The position numbers and the translations under genes were made by a program. A stretch of 64,000 bases of DNA from Candidatus Defluviibacterium haderslevense (lineage in GTDB: Bacteria; Bacteroidota; Bacteroidia; Chitinophagales; Saprospiraceae), in contig JADJRL010000003.1 of assembly GCA_016712225.1 (NCBI GenBank), positions 2,989,501-3,053,500 on the forward strand, written 5' to 3'. How positions within the stretch are numbered: position 1 is the first letter of the stretch; each line of letters opens with the position of its first letter. The notes beneath the pieces were generated by a model. It did not search any database. It had not been told where the DNA came from and worked only from the letters and a program-made list of their open reading frames with translations. Shown here piece after piece: positions 26,343-34,377 of this stretch.

Positions 26343-27134
26343 ATGAATGCACGAGTTAAAATAGGATTGGTTATAGGACTTCATATCATGTCATTATTGA
26401 TTATTGGGTTAATATGGATGAATGGTATTCGGGAACAAAGGGTTTTGAAATCGAAAGTTTTAAAAATTCAAATCATTAAACCGTCGGTAGAAAATCAATT
26501 GATTTCCGAACAAGATATTAAGGAATTAATTTCTGTTTTTTATAAAAAAGATTGGCGAAAAATGCCGGTGTTTGCATTACGCGCCACAGAGTTGGAACAT
26601 TTTCTTGAAATGCAACCAACGGTACATCATGCTGAAGTATATATCGATGCAATGGAAAATCTTCATGTAGATATGTATCAACGGGATCCATTGTTGAGGA
26701 TCGTTGAGGCCCAGGGAGCTCAATATTATATTGATGTGGAAGGTCGAAAAATTCCCAATTCAAATAGATATTCTGCAAGAGTTCCTGTTGTAACCGGAAT
26801 TCAAAATCCAATGCAGGGAATAGACATTGCAGAGAAAGCCAATTTTGCATATCGTGCTGTTTTTAATATTGGTACTGAAATAAATGCAGATCCATTTATA
26901 AAATCTTTGATTGAACAAATTGATGTGTTGCCAAATGCAGAATTTGTTTTGGTCCCAAAAATTGGTAATGAAAAGATATTGGTTGGAGGAAATGAAAATA
27001 TTTCTGAAAAATTAAATAAACTAAAGTTTTTTTATCAGGAAGGATTGCGATACGAAGGATGGAATGTTTATCAAACTATAGACTTAAAAAATAAAGATCA
27101 AGTCGTCTGTCGCAAAAACCAAACTGAATCATAA
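26343..27134 (+). CDS. ftsQ: Cell division protein FtsQ
   Basis: A 263-residue bitopic protein: short cytoplasmic N-terminus, one transmembrane helix (about 7-26, IGLVIGLHIMSLLIIGLIWM), a POTRA-like region (about 35-110: QLISEQDIKELIS, VHHAEVYIDAMENLHVDMYQRDP) and a beta domain. It recruits FtsL/FtsB and the septal synthase. The typical QRxPxxRI strand (MYQRDPLLRIVEA) and IDVEGRKIP are present. Divergent from proteobacterial FtsQ but at the expected place before ftsA. Confidence 0.92.
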   Translation: MNARVKIGLVIGLHIMSLLIIGLIWMNGIREQRVLKSKVLKIQIIKPSVENQLISEQDIKELISVFYKKDWRKMPVFALRATELEHFLEMQPTVHHAEVYIDAMENLHVDMYQRDPLLRIVEAQGAQYYIDVEGRKIPNSNRYSARVPVVTGIQNPMQGIDIAEKANFAYRAVFNIGTEINADPFIKSLIEQIDVLPNAEFVLVPKIGNEKILVGGNENISEKLNKLKFFYQEGLRYEGWNVYQTIDLKNKDQVVCRKNQTES

Positions 27135-27161
27135 TTGTTAAAATAGCTAAAATTCGTTCTT

Positions 27162-28517
27162 ATGGAAAATCAAATTCATCAAAATTCAGACATCGTAGTT
27201 TCATTGGATATTGGAACCACCAAAGTGAGTGTTGTTGTCGGAAGAAAGAACATTCTCAATAAGATTGAAATTCTTGGATTTGGTAAAGTCAATTCTGAAG
27301 GTGTCATTCGTGGTGTGGTATCCAATATTGATAAAACAGTTAAAGCAATTAGTGATGCTATTGATCTTGCAGAAAAAATGAGTAAGCAAGAAATTCAAAA
27401 AGTTTATGTTGGTATCGCGGGTCAACATATTAAAAGTATCCAACATCAGGGTGTTTTATATCGCAATAATCCACAGGAAGAGATCAACCAAGAAGATGTG
27501 GATAAACTGATTCAAGATATGTATAAAATTGCATTACCACCCGGTGACCAAATTCTACATGTAATACCACAAGAATTCACTGTAGATGATGAAGAAGGAA
27601 TTATTGATCCAATTGGTATGTCTGGGTCAAGATTACAATCAAATTTTCACATCATTACCGGAAATACTTCAGCTGCGAATAATATATTGAGATGTATTGA
27701 AAAGGCGGGATTGACAAGTGAAAAAATGACATTAGAACCCTTGGCTTCTGCGGAATCTGTATTGTCTAAAGAAGAAAAAGAAGCTGGTGTTGTTATGGTT
27801 GATATTGGTGGTGGTACTACGGATGTTACTATTTATAATGAAGGAATCATTCGGTACACTTCTGTAATTCCTATAGGCAGTAACATGATAACAAAAGATA
27901 TCAAGGCGGGATGTTCGGTAACTTTAGAGCAAGCAGAGAAATTAAAAGTGAGATTTGGATCCGCGTTATCTGAAGAAATTGTTGATAATCGAATCATAAC
28001 CATTCCTGGACTAATGGGACGAGAGCCTAAAGAAATTTCTGAAAAGAATCTTGCAAGAATCATTCAAGCCCGAGTGGAAGAAATATTTGATTACGTGATG
28101 TGGGATATTCACCGAAGTGGATTTGAAAAAAAATTAGTAGCTGGGATTGTTTTGACTGGTGGTGGATCATTATTAAAAAATATTGATCTATTAACAGAGT
28201 ATCAAACAGGTTTAGCCGCTAGAATTGGATATCCTACAGAACATTTGTCTTCACATTATATGGATGAAGTTTCGAATCCAATGTTCGCAACGAGTATTGG
28301 ATTATTATATGAAGGTTTAAGAAATATTAAGCCTAAGATTGCAGCTCCAAAATTTAACAAACTTGATGTGTTCAATCTTGATGAATCCATGGAAGAACCT
28401 GTAGTGGAAGATGAAAAAGTATATGCAAAAAAGGAAAATTGGTTTGGCAGAACGATCAATAAAGGATATACCTCTGTAAGAGAATTTTTTGAAGCAAGTC
28501 CAGATTCAGAATTTTAA
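27162..28517 (+). CDS. ftsA: Cell division protein FtsA
   Basis: A 451-residue actin-like ATPase tethering FtsZ to the membrane. Phosphate-1 loop DIGTTKVSVVVG, the 1C (SHS2) domain region (YVGIAGQHIKSIQ), phosphate-2 VDIGGGTTDVTIY and adenosine-site LTGGGSLLKNID are visible. The extreme C-terminus (WFGRTINKGYTSVREFFEAS) could form the amphipathic membrane-targeting helix, set off by an acidic linker. Followed by a short A/T-rich gap before ftsZ. Confidence 0.95.
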   Translation: MENQIHQNSDIVVSLDIGTTKVSVVVGRKNILNKIEILGFGKVNSEGVIRGVVSNIDKTVKAISDAIDLAEKMSKQEIQKVYVGIAGQHIKSIQHQGVLYRNNPQEEINQEDVDKLIQDMYKIALPPGDQILHVIPQEFTVDDEEGIIDPIGMSGSRLQSNFHIITGNTSAANNILRCIEKAGLTSEKMTLEPLASAESVLSKEEKEAGVVMVDIGGGTTDVTIYNEGIIRYTSVIPIGSNMITKDIKAGCSVTLEQAEKLKVRFGSALSEEIVDNRIITIPGLMGREPKEISEKNLARIIQARVEEIFDYVMWDIHRSGFEKKLVAGIVLTGGGSLLKNIDLLTEYQTGLAARIGYPTEHLSSHYMDEVSNPMFATSIGLLYEGLRNIKPKIAAPKFNKLDVFNLDESMEEPVVEDEKVYAKKENWFGRTINKGYTSVREFFEASPDSEF

Positions 28518-28617
28518 AAAAAATTTAGTTATATATAAAAATATTTCATAATTTATTTTTATTTATAATATATAAATGCATATCTTTACGTCACAAACAA
28601 ATATAAATAATAATTAT

Positions 28618-30027
28618 ATGAGTCAACCGTCCATAATAAAAGTCATCGGAGTAGGCGGCGGGGGTACTAACGCTGTAACCCAGATGTTTAATCTTGGGAT
28701 AAGAGGCGTTGATTTTGCCGTTTGTAATACAGATCAACAAAGTCTTGATATTAGTTCAGTGCCAAATAAAATTCAACTAGGTCCATTATTAACTGTTGGA
28801 AGAGGAGCTGGAAATAATCCTGAAGTTGGTCGACAGGCTTGCATTGAGTCCATCGAAGAATTGAGGAGATTTCTTGAGCCGGACACTAAAATGTTGTTTA
28901 TTACTGCAGGAATGGGTGGTGGAACCGGAACAGGTGCTGCCCCAATCATAGCAAAAGTAGCTCGAGAATTAGAAATATTAACTGTTGGAATTGTGACTTT
29001 GCCATTTCAATTTGAAGGTCCAAGAAGAGGTCGATTAGCTTTTGAAGGATTGGAACAATTGAAACAAAATGTAGACTCATTAATTGTTGTTTCTAATAAT
29101 AAGTTACGTGAGATGTATGGCAATCTTTCAATGTCCACAGCATTTTCTAACGCTGATAATATTTTAGCCACTGCAGCTAAAGGAATAGCTGAAATTATTA
29201 CAGTTCCGGGTTATATCAACGTGGATTTTGAAGATGTGAATTTTGTTATGAAGGATAGCGGTGTAGCTATTATGGGGAGTGCAATAGCTTCCGGAGAAGA
29301 CAGAGCTCGCAAAGTCATTGAAAGTGCTTTAAATTCTCCTTTGTTAGAAGATAATGATATTCGTGGTGCAAAACATATTTTATTAAATATAACTACTGGA
29401 AGAGAACCGGAAATTACCATGGATGAAGTTGGTGAAATTACGGAGTACATTCAGCAAGAAGCAGGATTCGATACTGACCTCATATGGGGTTCATGTGTCG
29501 ATGAATCATTAATGGATAATATTAGTGTTACACTTATTGCAACAGGATTTGGACAGGGTTATAAAAAACGTGTAGCGGATGATGTTACATCAAACAAGAT
29601 TGTTTTGAATTTGAATGATGATGATCAACCTCAAGTCACAACTTCTGTTGCTGAAGTAGTATCTAATGCTACAACTATTGAATTTGAAAATGATTTTTCA
29701 AGCTCACCCAAATCATCTGCGCCGGTTATGCAGAATACATTGAGTTTTTATGATACGGACTTTACTCAAAAGAAAGAAGAGCGTCGAAATTCAGATTTGG
29801 GTTCATTGAGTATTGCCAAACCCGCAGTCGTAAGTAAACCACTTACAGAAGGAAAAAATTTAGCTGATGCAGAAAATACACCTGCCTATGAACGAAAAAA
29901 TATTCGTTTAGATCGTATCAATGGATCAGCAGAAACTAATATTTCACGTACTCGTATTTTTATGGATGAAGAGAACAAATTGGAAATCCGCGCTGAGAAT
30001 TCATTTCTCCACGATAACGTTGATTAA
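28618..30027 (+). CDS. ftsZ: Cell division GTPase FtsZ
   Basis: 469 residues from ATG 28618 (MSQPSIIKVIGVGGGGTNAV); an in-frame ATG at 28576 would add a poorly conserved 14-residue leader. The tubulin signature GGGTGTG (in GMGGGTGTGAAPI), N-loop GGGGTNAV, and T7 loop region (VNFVMKDSGVAIMG, with the catalytic acidic residue of NVDFEDV) are present. An unstructured linker of about 100 residues separates the globular core from a terminal NSFLHDNVD-type peptide. A near -7 match (TATCTTTA, 28581-28588) suggests an extra promoter if the later start is used. Confidence 0.95.
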   Translation: MSQPSIIKVIGVGGGGTNAVTQMFNLGIRGVDFAVCNTDQQSLDISSVPNKIQLGPLLTVGRGAGNNPEVGRQACIESIEELRRFLEPDTKMLFITAGMGGGTGTGAAPIIAKVARELEILTVGIVTLPFQFEGPRRGRLAFEGLEQLKQNVDSLIVVSNNKLREMYGNLSMSTAFSNADNILATAAKGIAEIITVPGYINVDFEDVNFVMKDSGVAIMGSAIASGEDRARKVIESALNSPLLEDNDIRGAKHILLNITTGREPEITMDEVGEITEYIQQEAGFDTDLIWGSCVDESLMDNISVTLIATGFGQGYKKRVADDVTSNKIVLNLNDDDQPQVTTSVAEVVSNATTIEFENDFSSSPKSSAPVMQNTLSFYDTDFTQKKEERRNSDLGSLSIAKPAVVSKPLTEGKNLADAENTPAYERKNIRLDRINGSAETNISRTRIFMDEENKLEIRAENSFLHDNVD

Positions 30028-30070
30028 AGAAGCTTCGTCTTTTCATATCTTTTCATGAGATTGGTTTATC

Positions 30071-30103
30071 AGGCCCGGGGTGATTTCCGGGCCTATTTTT
30101 TTT
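30071..30103 (+). terminator. Rho-independent terminator of the dcw cluster
   Basis: A perfect AGGCCCGG/CCGGGCCT stem (8 bp, 8-nt loop) followed by A and at least nine T, 44 bp after the ftsZ stop. It ends the 15-kb cluster and lies 7 bp before the inserted IS element. Confidence 0.9.
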
Positions 30104-30110
30104 AATTTAA

Positions 30111-31577
30111 CCCAGAATTGTCATTAGGAATCAAAAATGAAAGGAGCTTTTAAGTTGTTAGTATTCATCCAAAGGCCTGTAAACCATTCTCTTCTTTTCA
30201 TAGCTAAAGAAAGTTTAAGAATTCTTTGATTTCCTTTTTGAATTATGTAACCTCCTATTGCAAATATTTTATATCGCAAGGTTTTCATCTGTTCGTGCAC
30301 CTTTGTATTAAGAACAACTTGCCTGAATAAACTTATAAAATTGTAAGCTATCATAACAAAGTTTAAAGCTGCTTCTGTTGCGTAAAACCCATTTACATTA
30401 AAACTTGATGATCCAAAATCATACTTTAATTCCTTTATTCTATTTTCTGCATCAGCTCTTTGTCTATACAGTGTCCAAATTTGTTCAGCAGGTAAATTCA
30501 AATTTGTAATGAAACAACTGTATCGATATTTCCTGTAAATTCCTTCATCCTTAAATAGACTTAGGGTTCTTCCTGTAGCTTTAGGCCTGGTGGGTACATA
30601 CTGTCGAATAATTATCATTCTTTTTGAATCTTGCCAATTTGGACTCTTGTAGTTTGTATCTGCTATTTCTAATCCATCGGCCATTTTTAACCAATTATGA
30701 TGTGATGCAATGTTATGTTGGATAGGAGCATACATTCTTGCTGCGATAATGTAGTTGATGGACTTCTTCTCCAAATAGTTAAATACTTTTTTATCATAAA
30801 AGCCGCTGTCAGCTCTAAATAATCCGATCTTCTTCTTTCCTAATTTTTCGAACGTATCATCTAAAAAAGATTCTATATTATTTGAAGTATAGGCATCTCC
30901 GCTGCGTTGCCAATAATTGGCTACCATTTTGCAATCCGCTATAAAAGCCATTAATGGATGGTGGGACAAACGGCCTGGTTTTTTTGGATTGTATCCTTTT
31001 TTGGCCCCTTCTTGAGATCCATATCTTGTGTGTATTGTACTGTCTACATCTAGTGTGAAATTGTCAAATTGTAATTTATTAAAAAACCATTGATAAAGTG
31101 GTGTAAATACTTGTTGATTTTTACTCAGATCGAATTTTGAAAAAATCGCTGAAATGATTTATGGCCAGCCATTTTATCAAAACCCCAAAATTGCCTTATT
31201 ACTTCATCCTGACGTGTGACTTCTGTATGCTCAAATTTATTTGCACCACACCAAACACTTGTAATAAATTGCTTGATTAATTGATGGGGGTGATACCCTC
31301 TATTTGATCCAGTTTCTGGTAAATTCAATGCACTTAAGATCTCATCAAATTCCATTCTATCTAGCATCTTTTTTAGTAGATATACTCCAGACCATGGGCT
31401 GATTTCTTTATCTGTAAAATCAATTTTTAAATCCATGTTTTAATGTAACTTTTTCTTACCGCAAATTAACACTTTTTTATTAATCAAATTATTATATATG
31501 TTATTGATATTCAATCATATATTTATCAATATTCCTAATGGCCGTCATTAGAAATTAATCCTATTGACAATTCTGGG
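30111..31577 (-). mobile_element. IS1380-family insertion sequence, 1467 bp
   Basis: Terminal inverted repeats of 19 bp (30111-30129 and 31559-31577, beginning CCCAGAATTG) match at 18 of 19 positions. Direct repeats TTTAA at 30106-30110 and 31578-31582 are the 5-bp target duplication. One transposase region fills it on the minus strand, and its stop codon lies inside the left inverted repeat. Length, ends, duplication size and transposase motifs all fit the IS1380 family. The element looks recent at its ends, but the transposase frame is broken. Confidence 0.92.
30124..31436 (-). pseudogene. IS1380-family transposase, frameshifted
   Basis: A DDE transposase split in two frames: 103 codons (31436-31125) starting MDLKIDFTDKEISPWSGVYLL, and the rest from about 31145 down to 30124. 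The catalytic residues lie in the downstream part: LDVDST (first Asp), RADSGFYDKK (second Asp) and RADAENRIKELKYDF (Glu). At 31140-31145 the minus strand reads T6; one extra T would restore a continuous frame of about 437 residues through QRFFSKFDLSKNQQ, as expected for the family. A one-base loss, true or from sequencing, is the simplest explanation. The open fragment from 30969 alone lacks the first catalytic Asp. Confidence 0.9.
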
Positions 31578-31583
31578 TTTAAT
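31106..31583. other. IS right end and flank
   Basis: Beyond the transposase start (31436) the IS has about 120 bp of A/T-rich end sequence, including a small palindrome CTAATG-GCCGT-CATTAG at about 31533-31549 just inside the right inverted repeat. The following stretch to 31771 is A/T-rich with nothing else supported. Confidence 0.4.
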
Positions 31584-31771
31584 TTAATTCCAATTAGATT
31601 GATTTCTTATAATTATGCATTATATGCTAAATGCTCATTCGGTCTAGGTGTTGTCTATATCAATATTTCTATAAAATTATTTTGATTTAGTGAGCTAAGA
31701 GATTTGTAACAAATACATTAGTTTATTAATTCTTATAAATTGTCTTGAGATGATTTACATAAATTTTATTT

Positions 31772-34249
31772 CTAGTGTTTTTTATTAAGTGCTTTTCTTG
31801 CTTGATTATAATCTATAAAGTAAATTAGTTTTAGGGTAATTGCATTATGTTGAGGGCTGCTAAATGTGCCTTTAACATTATCGATATAATTTTCAGATTT
31901 GATTATATCATTTGATTCCTGATATCGGTTTAAACTGTTTTTCCATATAAGATTAAGAAAACTTCCAGGTGCAAATTCCCAAGTATATATACAATCCAGA
32001 TTGAAATAATTTTGGCTAAGATCTGCATTATGCTTGTATTCAGGATCAATATTCAGGCTTCCATCATCATTTAGTTTATAAAAGGAGTAGTACCAAATTT
32101 TAGACCAGTAATGTCTAGTTCCAAAGGTAAGATTACTTTTCGGTGTAAAATTGATGGCAATATAAATACTATTGTTTAGTGTTTGTGTGTTTCTTTTGCC
32201 AAAACTTCCATCACTTATAGTGAAATTGTACCCATACTCATTGTTTCCGTAGCCAAAACTTGTATTCAGGCTGAGATTTAGGTGGCTGTTTATTTTATAA
32301 ATTGGACTTATACTAAATTCGTAATAGGAATTTTTCCATTTTGGAATTTGAAGTAGGTAAATAAAGAAAGCACTTGACAATTTTTTTCTTGGATCTAATT
32401 GAAAGTTGATGCCAGCATTATAATTTATAGGATATTTGAATTGTCTATCCTCTTGGCGAGCTTCAAAGTAATCTATAGACTTAGGTGAAATATTGAACCA
32501 ATAATTAAGCGTCATTTGGTTTTTTAGCTTGCCCCAAAAGCCAGCATTGAAATTTACATTTTGATACGAAAATGGTTCTAATCTGCTGATGTAATTTACG
32601 CCTAACCAATAATTAGTTTGTTGAAATATTTTTTTAGGTTCATATTGATTATAGTAGATATTTGCATTTTCCTGTAGATAATTATTTTGTTGACTGAAGC
32701 CAAGATCAGAAGGATCCCATCGTTTATCTTTGAGGGCTTGACTTATAGACCAAACCCAATTACCGCTAATTTTATTTAATGACCAATCGGCTGTGTACCC
32801 AGAATATTTTTTTTGATCGGGTGTAAACACATGACTCATTCGGCCCATAGTTGACCATTCATATTTGTTTTTTTTATCTTTTATATTTAATAATAGTGCT
32901 GTTACATTTGCATTCCTTTCATTTTGATTACGCCAAGTAGAGGTGTTAATGCAACTTACGGACGAATTATTTTTTAGTATTTGATCAATTACAGCTACAT
33001 TATAGTTCGTTAAAGCAGAGGTTTGAAATGTCCTGTTATGATTCGAAAGTGTATCTCGAATACGTGCATTGGTTGGTGCTACTATAGCATTAAGTATTCC
33101 GATTCCCAGTTTGTGATTAGTTCTTCCTGAAAATTTTGTTGCATTATACAGTTGTGTTTCATTTGGATTAGCCTCTAATACTTCTGAAGAGGACAAGGTT
33201 TCATAAACATTATTTTTTTTATTAGGCTCACTTCCTATTCTTCTGCTGTAGAATATATCTCCTTTATTAAATAAATCGGTACCTTCAGTAAAAAAAGGTC
33301 TGTTTTCTTCATAATATATTTCAAAGGGCGTAGTATTTAATCTTTTGTTATCTGATTTTACCTGACCAAAGTTAGGTATGAGTGTTGCATCTATAGTAAA
33401 TGATTCATTGAGTCCAACTTTCATGTCCAGACCACCTGATATTGATTTAGAATGTTCATTGGTTTTTATTCCTTGATTGGTTTCAGTTTCGTTTTGTTGA
33501 TAGTTAGCTGCAAAATAAGGCGATAGGTGGATTCTAATAGGCGGATTTATTTTTTCTAGTCCGGTCAAGTTCCCCCATTGGTTTACATGGCCATTTATTT
33601 TTGGATCTAAGGGTGTCCAGGTATCTGTTTCCCCCAATCTATTGATATATCGTGCACATTGAAGGCCCCAAATTTGTTTTTCTTTTTTTGGAAATCTAAG
33701 ATTGTAATAAGGTATTTTTAATTCAGCTATCCATCCATCCTCAACAATTTTTACTTTGCTTTCCCACACTCCATTCCAATTAAAATCGCTATAATTATTA
33801 AAAATTTTTGAATCAGATTGTACCCCATTCGCTCCAATTATGAATCTTGTTCCGTTTTGATCATCGTTGTAAGTGTCAAAACTTATAGTGAAGTAATCGG
33901 AATTTGAGTACTGAACAGCATCTCTCGAACTCAATTCTTTTCTAATTTTAGATGGAGTATCATATAAATGAGCGTAAACATAAATGGCATTGTCATCATA
34001 GCAAAGTTTTACTTTGGAATCTAATGAAGCACATTGAAATGGTTTTGGTTCATATTGTATGAAACTATCCGTTGCAAAGGCTGTTTTCCAAATTACATCG
34101 TTTTGCAAACCATCAATATGAGGGGCTATGTTAGTACGTAATATAGCATATTCTTTTGGTGTTTTGACGAATGAATTATAAGATTGACCAATGCCTTTAG
34201 TTATAAATAAAACGGTTATAAATACAATAATACCTTTGATTAAATACAT
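31772..34249 (-). CDS. DUF5916 outer-membrane protein with CBM9-like N-terminal domain
   Basis: An 825-residue protein with a signal peptide (MYLIKGIIVFITVLFITKGIG). Residues 40-225 form a CBM9-like domain (HIDGLQNDVIWKTA; VKLCYDDNAIYVYAHLYD; VESK-type GWIAELKIPYYNLRFP). From about 230 comes DUF5916, a beta-barrel-like domain with the signature FEIYYEENRPFFTEGTDLF. These proteins are widespread in Bacteroidota and are thought to sit in the outer membrane; substrate unknown. It is the last gene of a minus-strand set with the M56 peptidase and BlaI, separated by 128 bp. Confidence 0.85.
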   Translation of the reverse strand: MYLIKGIIVFITVLFITKGIGQSYNSFVKTPKEYAILRTNIAPHIDGLQNDVIWKTAFATDSFIQYEPKPFQCASLDSKVKLCYDDNAIYVYAHLYDTPSKIRKELSSRDAVQYSNSDYFTISFDTYNDDQNGTRFIIGANGVQSDSKIFNNYSDFNWNGVWESKVKIVEDGWIAELKIPYYNLRFPKKEKQIWGLQCARYINRLGETDTWTPLDPKINGHVNQWGNLTGLEKINPPIRIHLSPYFAANYQQNETETNQGIKTNEHSKSISGGLDMKVGLNESFTIDATLIPNFGQVKSDNKRLNTTPFEIYYEENRPFFTEGTDLFNKGDIFYSRRIGSEPNKKNNVYETLSSSEVLEANPNETQLYNATKFSGRTNHKLGIGILNAIVAPTNARIRDTLSNHNRTFQTSALTNYNVAVIDQILKNNSSVSCINTSTWRNQNERNANVTALLLNIKDKKNKYEWSTMGRMSHVFTPDQKKYSGYTADWSLNKISGNWVWSISQALKDKRWDPSDLGFSQQNNYLQENANIYYNQYEPKKIFQQTNYWLGVNYISRLEPFSYQNVNFNAGFWGKLKNQMTLNYWFNISPKSIDYFEARQEDRQFKYPINYNAGINFQLDPRKKLSSAFFIYLLQIPKWKNSYYEFSISPIYKINSHLNLSLNTSFGYGNNEYGYNFTISDGSFGKRNTQTLNNSIYIAINFTPKSNLTFGTRHYWSKIWYYSFYKLNDDGSLNIDPEYKHNADLSQNYFNLDCIYTWEFAPGSFLNLIWKNSLNRYQESNDIIKSENYIDNVKGTFSSPQHNAITLKLIYFIDYNQARKALNKKH

Positions 34250-34377
34250 GTAGATATCTTTTATGATCTAATTAAAAAGCTTTTTTAAAAAGTGTTTTTT
34301 GAAACCTAAAGAATCAAATGGAGATTTGAGTCCTTAATACATATCGGTAAATATAATCTATATATTATGATCGCATT

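Noticed and set aside
14729..30027. Loss of murF, ddl and murB from the dcw cluster
   Set aside because: Absence of these genes from the cluster is usual in Bacteroidota, so it is not evidence of a defect.
30124..31436. Programmed -1 frameshifting of the transposase as an established mechanism
   Set aside because: IS1380 transposases are normally single-frame and the site is not a standard slippery heptamer; a one-base indel is simpler, though it remains open.
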